Part shown: one piece after another, positions 36,905 to 47,897 of the stretch
Position numbering within the stretch: the first letter of the stretch is position 1
Layout of the letters: the number at the start of each line of letters is the position of its first letter
NCBI GenBank assembly: GCA_015501585.1
Contig: JADNRY010000007.1
Coordinates: 248,001 to 312,000 of the forward strand
Length of the DNA stretch: 64,000 nucleotides
Origin: Rhodocollybia butyracea
Taxonomy: Eukaryota; Basidiomycota; Agaricomycetes; Agaricales; Omphalotaceae
Reading direction: 5' to 3'
Notes under the pieces: generated by a model
Told to the model about the DNA's origin: nothing
What the model saw: the letters and a program-made list of their open reading frames with translations, nothing else
The model's database searches: none
Program-made: the position numbers and the translations under genes

Positions 36905-37557
36905 ATGAAAATTCCAGCAGTCTCACCTGTATACGTTACATTGATGTATCTTCAGCATATTACCTTATCAGGATGTCTACTAGGTTCTATCATTATAGTC
37001 ATAGGGAAATGCAACATACTGAAAAACGAGAAGGTATCTAGGTTTCTGCATAGGCTTTATGATTATCTGTGTCTTTTGGGTGCTTTTATTGAAGGCCCTC
37101 ACACTATTACGACACGCTTCGACTAATATAAATTTTGCATCACGAGCCTGTGGCTCCATGTACATAATGCAGACTGAGTGAGCGAAGTAATGTAAGCCCT
37201 GTGTGTCAACAGACGGCTCGGGCGCTTACCCTCGCTTTGGCCGGTCAAAGCAGCTCGACTCAGTTCATTGTGGCTGTGCTCGTTCACAGCGGCACGCTCC
37301 ATCAATGGGTTTCGCTTCGCTCACCCAACAAATCGTGGACAGAATTCCAATCATGCCAGATCAGATGCTTAAATAAGATAATTCAGATGCCTCGAGCTTT
37401 CACGAAAAAATCTGAATTCCGAATGCACGAGTGCTGAGTATATTTCGGATGGTAGGTAATCGATACTAAAGTACAAATGTAAGCTAAACGAGTTTTTGCG
37501 AGAGGAACGCCTAGTAATTTCAGCACTGTTGAAAGTTTTCAGACGAGCAGCAGATAT
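36905..37557. other. Convergent intergenic region with short inverted repeat
   Basis: No gene is supported. The stretch at about 37170-37330 is more GC-rich than its surroundings and is bounded by an inverted 10-mer, GTGAGCGAAG at 37178-37187 and CTTCGCTCAC at 37315-37324. It could be a decayed miniature element, but no target-site duplication or transposase was seen. Confidence 0.3.
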
Positions 37558-40523
37558 CTACAGAGCGACGAAGATCACCTGTCCTAAGAAAGACGATTTC
37601 GGAAACGATTTTTTAAAGTCGCCTGTCCAAGTGGTAAGATTGGGGTTCGTGTAAGCTGCATATAACCATATATCAATTGCGGAAAAGGCATCAAAGAAGG
37701 TGTTGTACCCTCGAGGTAGGTATTAATATAGGTTTCGGTTGGGAAGCCTTCGTCATGTCGAGTAAAATCGAGATCAGGATTAGTTTCGGAGAGGTGTAAC
37801 TTCGTTACCAGGAGGGTCACAGCCAATGTTGATTGCAGTTTGGGGCTGGTATACACGAATCCAATCGATTGCTGATCACAAGTCACAAGTCAGAATGTTG
37901 ATTCCTTCCTGTAATTTTTTACCTACCCATGGTTGCGGGGAACGTTAAATGCTGGAGATCAACCGGGCCAAAATTCGTCGACATCTTCGCAAAAAAATGA
38001 AAATCAGTTCATTGTGGTTAGCGTGGAAAAGGACACCATACCCTAGATTCACATGAACGTTCAGGAAAATCAGGGGTGAGGTTCCCTTTTTTCGATGAGC
38101 TAACACTTACCCCAAATTCGCGAGAATGTACTACAGATCATTCAGGAAAACAATAGCAACACCGAAAGAAAAGAAAATACTACTTACCATGGGCTCTTGA
38201 GGGACTGGTCTTGCTGATATCTCAACCCGAGTGTCGGCCGAGGTGCCTCCAGAGTTAATGGTCCACTTTTGTTCGCCGTTTGCAACCCAGGTGATATACT
38301 AATAGGGTGGGGAGTCTTGTAGACGTGCACGACAGTGCTCGTTGCAACTTACCGCGTCATCGAAGCCTTGGGGAAGCGAACTTAGTTTGTATGGAGATTC
38401 CCAAGCGCAAGAGCACAGACCTGGTACATATTGGAATCCATACACCGAATAACAACCTCCGCCATTGAAATAACACTCTGGATCTAAATCGAACGTTCGT
38501 TTAGAAGCGAGCGAAAAGATGAGTTTCATACTGGTCTTCGTAACACAGGATGTTGCTTGTTGAAGAGATCCACCCATATACGGGTTCAGCATTGTTGAGT
38601 TGTGGTCGTTTATTATGAGGTTAGCAGAGGTGTTGAACCACTCATAAGCTTCATTGAAAGGCTGCAGTAGGAAGGTCGGAGGGTGTATAGTACAATCTAG
38701 ATCCCTGTGCTCACCGCCCATTGTCCAGATTGAGAAACCTCGCCAGCAAGAACTCCACCAAAGTCCGTTCCTATCTGCGCCTCGAACACGTCGATCTCAG
38801 GTGCAGAACGACCGACAAAAGTCCCGTCGACATGCATAGGACCAGGGTGCGATTCCCCGGGACATGTGCATCTCGAAAGCCGCTGACCTGGCAGGTAAGA
38901 CAAAGCGCCGTTTACAGAAGGGTCTCCGTTGATAGTCGCAGCAACAGGAAGGCCGCTTTTTGTCTGGTTCGGGGCTGTCCCTACACATTCAAGTTTTAGA
39001 CTCAACGTCGCCACAAAGAGGCTGTAGACCCTTCCCTACATCGCACTTTCAAAAGAGCGTTAGACTACAGGGTGCAGTGAGAAATTGGCGACCCTCACAG
39101 CATCATAGGTATATGGCCACATCCCCTCTAATGAAGCCCCGTACCCGGCACGCCCTATTCCCCGCATTTAATATTTTGATATTCACAAATCAACATACAT
39201 GCACACCTAAATTTCCCATCGTCCATAAAGCTGGATTCAACCGTCAATGGTACTTCTTCACTTGAACTCATTCGTGATCTTACCTGGCCACAAGCCGACG
39301 ACATTGTTAACTCCAGGCAATGAGACGGAGGCAAGGATTAGGCCTCCAGTGAAACAGAGCTTGTTCCACGTCGACATCATGCCGCTTTGGAACTTGAGAT
39401 TATGCGTTTCCCTCCTCGAAATTGTGATTAAAAGTGAGCCATTCTTGGTGGTAACGGCCGCTGGATCATACCATTCTAGGTCGTTTGTCTAGATTTTGAG
39501 TAAGTGTCAGTAGCGGTAACTGCTCGAATACTAACGGCCCAGTAATGGAGATTCACAGCTGCTTATCAAGTCAGATTTGCCACTGAGAGCTCGAAGCTAC
39601 TCACCTTCCCAGTAGGGATCGTCTCCGGGATAAAATGATCGACCGTCTGTATTAAACTCATCGCTAAAAACCAGCTGCATTTCTGATGAACCATCTCTGA
39701 GTGATGTATAGGTGTACGATTCTTTGGGTGTCTCTAAATCAATAAGCCCACGGTTCCCCACCATGGTAGGGATCTGTGGAGCATAATATTCAGTGGAAAA
39801 CCATCGTCGTTGATTAGAGAAGTTGCCTGGCCAGTAGAATTCGTCCCGCCAAAGTTGAAGCCCCCGTTCAGAGACATCGTCGTTCTCGTAAAGAATGAAA
39901 CCAAAGGGTATCCGGCGCTGAACGCCGGTAAGTATAAACTTGATACAATCTTCAAGAAGAACCGAGCGTACAACAGAGATAGCAGAACAACGCATATAAG
40001 GATCCTGAAGACAGTAAGTACCGGCTGATTTTCCACGCGAAGTTGAACGTACAAACACCCAAGATTCGTTAATCCACGGAAAGTAAAGAAAGATCCACCC
40101 TGGTCATACTTCCTGTCTCTGCGGGGATCAGGGTTGTGAAGATAATCGTCATCCTCGGCGTGGTTGAGCGAAAGATTGGTTCCCCATGCCAGAGGGTCAG
40201 CAGAGAGAGAAAACTAGGATGAAGCCGTTCAGAAAAGAAATTGGACACCATTGAAGGGTGTACTTTATCCGACATGGATGGCGTCAGCGATCTCTAAACA
40301 TGATAACCGAGAGGTCAAAGCTAGACATATCAAAACTGGGGTAACAGACCAATGACATGCTGCTTGGCGTTTTCTGCATCAAGTTTGGTCCTCTGGCTAA
40401 GTTTGCATGGATGCCATTGCTAGAATACTCGCTGGAATTGCTGCTCGACGAGGTTCGGCCAATGGAAGGTTGAAGAAGACTTGTAGAAGAAGGTGCTTGA
40501 TGACGACGAGCCACGTAGGCCAT
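37558..40523 (-). CDS. Kre6/Skn1-family beta-glucan synthesis protein (GH16-like)
   Basis: Type II membrane protein needed for beta-1,6-glucan in fungal walls. ATG at 40523 gives MAYVARRHQAPSSTS; a Ser-rich cytosolic part follows and joins to SADPLAWGTNL and DYLHNPDPRRDRKYDQGGSF. A transmembrane segment (ILICVVLLSLLYA, about 39970-40010) precedes GYPLVSFFTRTTMSLNGGFN and the GH16-like luminal domain: MQLVFSDEFNTDGRSFYPGD, DPYWE, NDLEWYDPAAVTT, then SAPEIDVFEAQIG near 38780. The ExDxxE nucleophile/acid-base motif is intact. Cysteine pairs follow (CTCPGE; CYFNGGGCYS) and the end is TTWTGDFKKSFPKSSFLGQV, stopping at TAG 37558-37560. The final codons after SFLGQ are less sure. Confidence 0.87.
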
Positions 40524-40685
40524 TTGTGAGATTATGAATATTAATGAATCTTTACAGGAGAACAAAGAAAAGGAGCGCGCTGAACAAGAAGACGTAAACT
40601 ACGATTTCCCTTTTTCGGTGTGGGCCTTCGCCTGTCACGTTTCTGGCCTCAGTTTTGCAATTTCGACAAAAAGTATTTATTGAGA

Positions 40686-41871
40686 TTACGGTAGTTGTTC
40701 GGTATCAGCAGCTAGTCCGCTCCCTTCGAGTAAGCCAAGTAGTCCATGCCCTCCCTTTTCTTTCATTTCGTGAACAGCGCGCTCAGCTCTTTCTTTCCCG
40801 GAGAAAGATGACGCGTCTGATTTCAACTTGGGCACTTCTGACTCCTGTAGCTGTCTGAGCCTTTCTAGCACCTCGTGGCTCACTTGTTCCATCGCGAAAT
40901 GGCCTTCCGAAGGATTTGTAGGCGGAAAATGTATCGCTTCCAACATATTTGACTTGTGCGCCTGGTATTCAGAAAGAGTTTGGTTCGGAGGTTGGACAAG
41001 TAGATAATGTGTCTTGGACTGAGCATTGGATGTGCTACCCTCTGCTGGGGGATTCGGGACCGAAGTCTTGTGCATCCACTTGTCAATGCCATCCAGAGCA
41101 GACTTTGCTTTCTTGGCCTTGTCACGCCTAGAGGGTCGGCCAGCCTTTTTGGATGTCGACAAGTTTGGTTCGGAAGAAATGGAGTCTACATAGATTTCTC
41201 TCGGAAGCTGTCGAGGATTGAATGCGTTGAGTTCCGAAGACGGTATAATGTGAAATACTTCCGACTTTACGAGGCAATCGAGAATATGGGAAACGTAGGG
41301 CTGAAGCGGTAGAAGCTTTTCTGTGGTCAAATTTGTCGGAAGGAGTAAGAGCGAAGAGTATTGGTCTAATATAAGGGTTAGTTATCGATGAATATCGATC
41401 AGGAGGGCGACTTGCCTGAAGGAATAGAGATATGCTGTACAGCGTACAAGGGAAGCAGTGAGTTCGAGGGTTGGGTACTGAAGAAAGTATAGAGCCCAAA
41501 CAATGCAACGACACGCGTGAACGGCGCTTCGGTCTTGACGGAACGCTCTACTTTAAGCTCAAAAACTGTTGAGCGTCATATAGAAAGGCTAACATACCGA
41601 GAAAAAGGCGATGAGAGACATTCACAAGAGCCTCTCGACTGGGACTGTCAAATACTTTAAAATGTAGCCATTCCCAGCCCTGTGTTCGCCATATTGCTTT
41701 GAAAAGCGCAAAGGGCTTTTGAGGAGATTGAGAGTATAGTTCGTGATAAGCATGTATAAGAGTTCGTATATCGTCTCGAAAGGGATTTACATAGAGAGAA
41801 GAAGTGAAAAAAGCTGGCTGTAAAGTAATGTCTCCTCGTCCAGCCGATGTAAAAGGAGCAAGAAGAGACAT
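40686..41871 (-). CDS. SNAP43/SNAPC1-like snRNA-activating complex subunit
   Basis: Probable subunit of the SNAPc-type factor that recruits polymerases II and III to snRNA promoters. The first in-frame ATG is at 41871 (MSLLAPFTSAGRGDITLQ), though the frame is open upstream to 41922, so a short upstream exon is possible. The conserved N-terminal part reads KPFALFKAIWRTQGWEWLHF, VNVSHRLFL, then after an intron FTRVVALFGLYTFFSTQPSN and PLYAVQHISIP (41400-41560), like the helical core of SNAP43. The C-terminal half is charged and low-complexity (KKAGRPSRRDKAKKAK). Stop at 40686. The protein is diverged; the assignment rests on pattern, not on a diagnostic motif. Confidence 0.6.
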
Positions 41872-42307
41872 GGGCGCTAAAGCGATAAAGGGAAACTTGC
41901 GGATCAGTTCTGCTGTGGTCAACAGCCTGGTTTTAGGTGGGTTCCAGGTGGGTTCCTAACTTACATGTTTAGTAGCTGGCATCAGATTACTGGAGGTCAG
42001 AGGGCAGTTATTGTTAGGTTATCGTATGAAACGTTTGCAAACCGGCCAATAGCTAAAGCTTCTCCGCTGCTGTTGAAGCCGACATTTGGCCTTTATAGCT
42101 TTATGGATTTATGAGCTTTATATGCTACAGCTTGAACACTGCGGTCATAGATGTAGAGTCTTTTGCTATTCGTTGTCAACTAGAGCTTTGGTTTTTAGCG
42201 CCTGTGAATTCTGACTCACAAGGGACCTCTATACAGTAACATAGTCTCCCTATAAAAACTCATGTCTCTCGCGGCTTGCGTTTCTGATTTATTCTCAGCA
42301 AGCCCCA
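41872..42307. promoter_or_regulatory. Divergent upstream region, TATA box for the N-acetylglutamate synthase gene
   Basis: TATAAAA at 42251-42257 lies 57 bp before the ATG at 42308. On the SNAP43-like side the direct repeat GGTGGGTTCC occurs twice near 41936-41958. Nothing else is clear. Confidence 0.5.
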
Positions 42308-44254
42308 ATGCCTTCATATACCCCTGCTTGTTGCCAGTTGGCCGCAAAACTTTTGCGTTCAGAAACGCGCAAGGCCAGATCTTATGCTGTACGTCTCCGC
42401 TCGCTGTCTTGTCCTTCCTGGTCCTCATTTCCTCTTCTTAGACCATCCGAAGTCTTCGTGAAACTCCTCCACCGGAAATCGATGATATTCCCTCAGATAA
42501 TGTTCGCAAAAATCTTTGCATACATTTTTTTTATCTGATCGCATTTTGCATAGGACTTTATTCTTTCTATCTTACGAGCAAATGCTTCATCCCGCGACGC
42601 CAAACCATATTTCGCTTCTTTTGGTCCCCGTCCACAAGCTCCTCGTCCTGCCCCAGTTTTACCTCAGCGCGATGAATCGATACCTGTCGAATCTCGTGAA
42701 CCGGCAGTTGTCACAGAACATCCAAAAGTCAGCCCTCTCATTGCTTCCATTATCGATCCTGTCGTGCGCAGGACCGCCCTTGTCAAGGTACAAGGTCCAT
42801 TTACCCAGGTTCAATTAGACAGTATCGCCCGAGGAATGGTACATCTTGAAAAACTCGGTCTGGTAAGTGTCATTGTTGTAGAAAACGATGATATCCAGCG
42901 AGGAGAACAAGATTCGAGGAGTGTCATTATAGAAGACACCATGCGCCTAGTGTCTTGCCTAGAGAAGCACGGCGCTCGTGCTCGTCCTGTTCTCGGTGCT
43001 ATAGTCCGACTTGGTCCTAAACCTGGAGATTCAGACTCTGATCGCGACGTGGCCCTAGAAGCTCATACTCTTCCGTCTGATCTGGTTCCCATCCGCTCAG
43101 CTCTTCGTTCCGGTGAAATTCCGGTAATTCCTCCGTTTGCATTAGACTCGTTTTGTCGGTCTGTTCGGGTCGATGCGAACGACGTCCTTGGCGCGCTTGC
43201 TCGTGGAATGGTCGAAGCCGAGTCGCAAAAGTCGTCGTCGTCCCAAGCCACTGCAGCTGCGGACGCATCAATTGAAGCTTCGGGCGAGATCGATCTCACC
43301 CCTCTTCGTTTAATGATAATCAACCGCGAAGGAGGAGTGCCGTCCTACGCTCGTGCTGGGTTTCCTCATCTCTTAATCAACGTCGAATCTGAATCCAAAC
43401 ATATTCGCGAGACCTTCCAGGAGTCGTGGCGGCATACACACAAAACCGCGCTATCCAATCTAGCACTCGCCAAAACTTGCCTTGCTTACATGCCCCCTAC
43501 ATCCTCCGCCGTCATGGTCTCACATCGTTCCCAGAGTTCATTAATAGGCAACTTGATCACAAACAGACCTGCTGTTAGCTCAAGTCTTCCACATGCTTTA
43601 TTGCAAGGCAATCGGAAACTTACGCAGCACACTCCTACCTTGATTCGACGTGGTCTGCCTATACGGGTAGTCCGAACGGTGGAGGAGATTGACCGCATCA
43701 AAATGAACGCATTGTTAGAGCAGTCGTTTGGTCGCACCCTAGAAGAGAAAGACTTCTATGACCGCTTAAAACACACGCTGGACTTTGTCGTTATTGCGGG
43801 AGATTATGCTGGCGCTGCGATTGTCACCAACGAACCTTGTTCAGACTTGTCACAACCTATTTCGTATTTGGACAAGTTTGCTGTCTTACCCAATCACCAG
43901 GGTGATGGTACCGTCGATTTCCTATGGGTTGCTCTCCATGATGAATCATATGGCCTCGGACATCCTTTCTCGGCCAATCCTAATGGAGGGAAAGAAGGCC
44001 AAGGGGAGGGACGAGATCTTGTATGGCGTAGTCGTGCCAATAATCCGGTGAACAAATGGTATTTCGAACGGAGTTCTGGCCATGTCCGAATGGGCGACTG
44101 GGTCCTGTTCTGGTGTGATGCTGAAAAACGTCTAAAGGTTGAGCAAGGACGTCGGGGGAGAGCAGGTTTATCCTACGTCGAGGAGTGGGAAGAGGGTCGT
44201 CTTGGGTCATGGATGAACGTCGTTCAAAAAATCCCTTCAAGTTGGAGGAAGTAA
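42308..44254 (+). CDS. Mitochondrial amino-acid N-acetyltransferase (N-acetylglutamate synthase)
   Basis: First step of arginine synthesis: acetyl-CoA plus glutamate to N-acetylglutamate, in mitochondria. ATG 42308 starts a basic, Arg-rich, mitochondrial-type N terminus (LAAKLLRSETRKARSYA). Short exons follow (TIRSLRETPPPEIDDIPSDN), then RDFILSILRANASSRDAKP. From about 42740 it is one long exon: an amino-acid-kinase-like domain (RTALVKVQGPFTQVQLDSIA, LEKLGLVSVIVVEND, LDSFCRSVRV), then LRLMIINREGGVPSYA, and the C-terminal acetyltransferase domain (FYDRLKHTLDFVVIAGDYAG, SYLDKFAVLPNHQGDGTVDF, LVWRSRANNPVNKWYFERSS). TAA at 44252. The order matches fungal Arg2-type enzymes; feedback inhibition by arginine through the kinase-like domain is known for the family. 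Confidence 0.92.
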
Positions 44255-44375
44255 ACTTTTCTGAACTCTTGCTTTTGAATTAAATAATATGTATCAGGAA
44301 AAGGTGTCGCTGTATTAATATCGTACTACTTATCAGAACTACTAACTACTTGTGTATCTTGCTATAGAGATCTGT

Positions 44376-46074
44376 TCAATAAATTGCTTGAATTTTCGTT
44401 CTGCGTTTAGCTTTCGGGGGAGTGGACTGCATCAGAACGTTGGCCGATATCTCAGCACTCTCCATTACAGTGAAAGACCGCCGAGGGCGTGGTACAATCT
44501 CTCCGGATCGTCTCCATGGCTCGAAAGCTTCTCCGCCCTTCACAATACCCTTTTCAAGGGCACTGATCCCTTTGACAACCCGGTCAACAAATTCGCCCCC
44601 AGTCCAATGGTCAATGTTGCTAATCAGGAAATGCACTTGGAGAATGTCACTGACGCGGCCAAGTTGCCATTCACAGCAATCCTTATCGTCACTCCGACCT
44701 TGAAACTTGGTGGGCCGGACATAAGGCGCGGAATATACCACCTAGTAAAGCAAAGTATGAAGGATTTTGGCAATTAAACGAGGGAAGACCTACTGGATGT
44801 TCGTCTGGTTGCAGTCTCCTACACCAGTCGACATGTGCTCGGACACTACCATAAGCCCATGTCAGTCCGAACACTGGTGCGTCCACACGCATAGAATAAA
44901 GGTGACGCGCGGCGGAAGCTGTTGACATCCTGTTCTGTCGGTAAGCATGTTCTGGCAAGTTGTGCACAGGCTTCTTGTCCTCCCATATACTGCTAACAAA
45001 CTCAAAACCAGGGTTGTCTGGAATCAAGTCACGAATAGTAGCCTGGTAAGCGAATGACGAGCGCTTGACTGCGCTACCGGCTTTCTTCACTGTGTCTAGC
45101 TTTTTAAGTCGTTTAAACGGAGAGTCTGCTGAATTAGAAAGGCGGAGGATCGACTCTGCGCTGATCATCAAAAGACAGTCTGGGATAGATTTCTTCGTGC
45201 TCAGAATGCGGGCAGCCTCGAAGCTCTGAGGAACGAGCAATGGTTGAGGGAGACTAACGCAACACTGCATTCTATGAAACTCTGCGTGAGACGATTGAAC
45301 AATGACCAAAATACGACCTCACCGAGTAGTGCTTTCCTGAACGGCAGGTCGTCGAAATTCAGCATAGCTGTGTTTCAAACTTGTAAACAACTTAAACGTT
45401 CATCAAAATAAACAACGTACACATTGGTGAAATCAGCCTCTGACCATTTATCAACCGAGCTGAGCATAGATTTTAGATGGCTCCAAGCACTGAATACCTT
45501 TGACAAGGCCATGTACAGATCCGCAAGACCCTGAACTTCTTTGCCAAATAAAGAGGGCTCTTCTTCATATGCTTGAGCGATGAAGCTGATGAAAGATGGC
45601 GGGGCAAATGTTGACAATGATTTGTACTCCTTAGAGTCCTGGTATAAACGATTGAAGTCTCCACTTAACATCCGAAACAGACGTGCACAAACCTTGTCCA
45701 CCCACGCCAAAGGCAAACGCCCGTTCATATCGAAAACTTTTTCCACGTCCTTTTTGAAATCGTCAGGAATATCGTCATACACGACTCTCTCCATATTTTG
45801 GTGCATACACCACATCTCAAAGTGGTCACTGTTTTTTGAGATTCTACTGAACGCGTTAAAATGACGTTCCTTCTTTTCAGCTTGAAGAACATCTCACTCG
45901 GAGGCTGATGGAGAACGAGTGGCTTTGGTGTGAGCACTCTTCTTGGCCTTTCCTTTTCCACTACGCGAAGGAGAACTTTCACTTGAAATGAGAAATCAGC
46001 ACGGAAATTGGAAATAACGAGCGCGACGCGTCGCGCACAATTTGGATCCGAAAGAACACTCACGAGTAGGACAT
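44376..46074 (-). CDS. Conserved-looking protein of unknown function
   Basis: ATG at 46072-46074 gives MSYS, spliced to ESSPSRSGKGKAKKSAH and then DRISKNSDHFEMWCMHQNME. A basic, Ser-rich head is followed by a mostly helical body: DDIPDDFKKDVEKVFDMNG, LPLAWVDKVCARLFRMLS, then SFISFIAQAYEEEPSLFG, SKVFSAWSHLKSML. Later exons read FDDLPFRKALLGE, VPQSFEAARILSTKKS and DAPVFGLTWAYGSVRAHVDW, then a Lys/Arg-rich end (PKAKRRTKIQAIY). Stop at 44376. Frame, splice sites and phase all fit, so it is a real gene, but I recognise no known domain; mushrooms hold many orphan families of this kind. It is divergent from the histidine phosphatase, 248 bp apart. Confidence 0.7.
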
Positions 46075-46322
46075 TGTACAATTCGTTAGAGATCGAAAGA
46101 GCAAGCACAAGGTAGATAATATCAGGTCGTTAATGTCGCCAGTCGTGGAGAAGAGAGGTAACGCAGAGGTTATAGATTGAAGAGGTGTGAAGTTAACTGG
46201 AAGTATGTTCCACGTGGGCGAGATCGGCTCTGAGCCGAATCGGCATTGACTCTTGCTCAGAATTTTCTTTCTTCCTCCTCGTAGACTGCATTTAGATCAC
46301 ACACTAGAAATTGGATACCAGT

Positions 46323-47310
46323 ATGAGCAAGGTTATCCATCTTACGAGGCATGCTCGTAAGTCTTTTCGATGAACAGCTGCTGAGATCCTCGATAACGTA
46401 TATCCAGAGGCTGAACACAATGTTAACGAGGTGCATAAGAGACGAGATGTACGAGATAATTAGTTCAAAGCTGAAATCGTCTGTAGGACTACGATATTCT
46501 AGATGCGCCTTTGACACCCCTCGGAAGGTCAGTTGATATTTAATATGGCGACCACCATCTTAGGCTATACAGACACCAAGCCGAAGAACTATTCACCAAG
46601 ACTGGAGATCTCCAAGCATCTGCAGATCTCCTGGTGTCCAGTCCTCTTAAACGAACCTTGCAAACCACCATAATTGGATATCGAGGGCTTAGAGCCCGTC
46701 TTGAAAGCCAAGAGCCTCCCAAGGTGCTAATGGAACCTTGATAAATGCAATCGATTAATGGTATCCGTACAGCCTCTTATCGTGCTGTCACGCCTTCAAG
46801 AGGTTAACGATTTTCCTTGTGATACTGGTTCTTCGAGACATGAGCTCGAGCAGATTGATGAATTCAAAAATATCAATTTCGACTCACTCGAAGATGACTG
46901 GAATTCAAAGTCAGGAGATTTTTCTCCCTCTCCTGACGTCGTGGAAGCACGAGCTCGTTGGGTGCGTAGGTGGCTCCGTAATCGTCCCGAACAGGCAAGT
47001 AGCGTTGCCTCTCTCTTTCCTTGGTTTGCCAACTCGTCCTTGCACTAGAACATCGTGGTTGTTGCCCACGGGGACATACTTAGAAGAATAGTCAAGGCGC
47101 CTTACTCTCAGGTGGGTTTTGATCAAGCTCGTGGCTTTACCTGGGCTCACCTTGTGGATACAGGCTTGGGCCAATGCAGAAGTACGCAGGTACACTTTTG
47201 CAGGCGAGGACGGCAAGGACAATGATGAAGCGAACCTTATTCTTTTGCCCGGAGGGACTGAGGCACGTGTGGGAGAGCAGGAACCCACCAGTAGTGATTG
47301 GCAAATATGA
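46323..47310 (+). CDS. Histidine phosphatase (phosphoglycerate-mutase-like)
   Basis: Small phosphatase of the histidine acid phosphatase/PGAM superfamily, substrate unknown. ATG 46323 gives MSKVIHLTRHA, and joining across introns yields QAEHNVNE, DYDILDAPLTPLGR, HQAEELFTKTGDLQASAD, LVSSPLKRTLQTT and, after the intron at about 46713-46763, PLIVLSRLQEVNDFPCDTG. A GC-AG intron (46995-47048) then leads to NIVVVAHGDILRRI. The catalytic His of RHA and the second His of AHGD are present; the N-terminal motif is RHA, as in many fungal members, rather than RHG. The last exon has WANAEVRRYTF, stop at 47308-47310. The tiny early exons make this gene easy to misannotate. Confidence 0.82.
46995..47048 (+). 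other. GC-AG intron in the histidine phosphatase gene
   Basis: The donor CAG|GCAAGT is the exact GC consensus and the acceptor is CACTAG, 54 bp. Joining gives RPEQ|NIVVVAHGD. A GT three bases on breaks the frame. Confidence 0.88.
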
Positions 47311-47489
47311 ATGGTGCAATAACAGAGCTACTTACATGTCGAGCGCTTTGAAGCGAGTAGTCATTTGATCCTACATTAAACGTGAAATTTGTGCTACAGT
47401 AACGAAGCTTGAACATGTATCAACTTGCTGTCTCTCAACTCACTATGAAGATACCAGTTGAAGTTCAGCGTAAAAGTGCACTTTAGTAT

Positions 47490-47572
47490 GGCCGCCTGGC
47501 GAAATGGCATCGCGTCTGACTACGACGAGGATCGTCATCAGGAGATTGCAGGTTCGACCCCTGCGGTGGTCA
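47490..47572 (+). tRNA. tRNA-Arg (anticodon ACG) with an 11-nt intron
   Basis: The 83-base region folds as a tRNA: acceptor GGCCGCC pairs with GGTGGTC (two G-U pairs) and the discriminator is A. The D stem is GCGA/TCGC. The anticodon stem is TCTGA/TCAGG and the T arm is GCAGG-TTCGACC-CCTGC. The anticodon loop CTACGA, then A, is interrupted after position 37 by CGAGGATCGTC (about 47525-47535), the standard site for nuclear tRNA introns. Anticodon ACG (read as ICG) decodes CGU/CGC/CGA Arg. Internal promoter boxes are visible: A box TGGCGAAATGG (47497-47507) and B box GGTTCGACCCC (47551-47561). Confidence 0.9.
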
Positions 47573-47584
47573 TAGATAGCAAAG

Positions 47585-47594
47585 TTTTTTTTTT
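47585..47594 (+). terminator. RNA polymerase III terminator
   Basis: A run of ten T starts 12 bases after the tRNA discriminator base, as expected for a Pol III stop. Confidence 0.8.
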
Positions 47595-47897
47595 GCATGC
47601 ATTTATGACGCTGCTGGATGGGAATTTAGTTTAGTTTGATTGAGCCTAATGTATGGCATGCAAAGATACGATCTCGCGAAGCCCAGCTAGGCCCAGCTGA
47701 TAAATTTTTATACAACATATAATGAACTCCCAGTCTACGCACGACGATCCCAACGACATTCGTGTATCACGAAATCGTAGAATAATTGGAAAAACCATCA
47801 TCAGTCGTGCGCGTGAAATTTGAAAGCTCATCGATTGAGTTGAAGTGTAGAAGACCATCTCAATGCTATGGGCGTCTAAAGACAAGGACTCTTTATA

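Noticed and set aside
42000..42307. Arginine attenuator-type upstream peptide before the N-acetylglutamate synthase
   Set aside because: The known attenuator belongs to the carbamoyl-phosphate synthase gene; the upstream ATG at 42261 is not followed by a matching peptide.
46257..46517. Minus-strand 86-codon frame
   Set aside because: It lies opposite the microexons of the histidine phosphatase, which give a well-conserved protein; the minus frame gives none.
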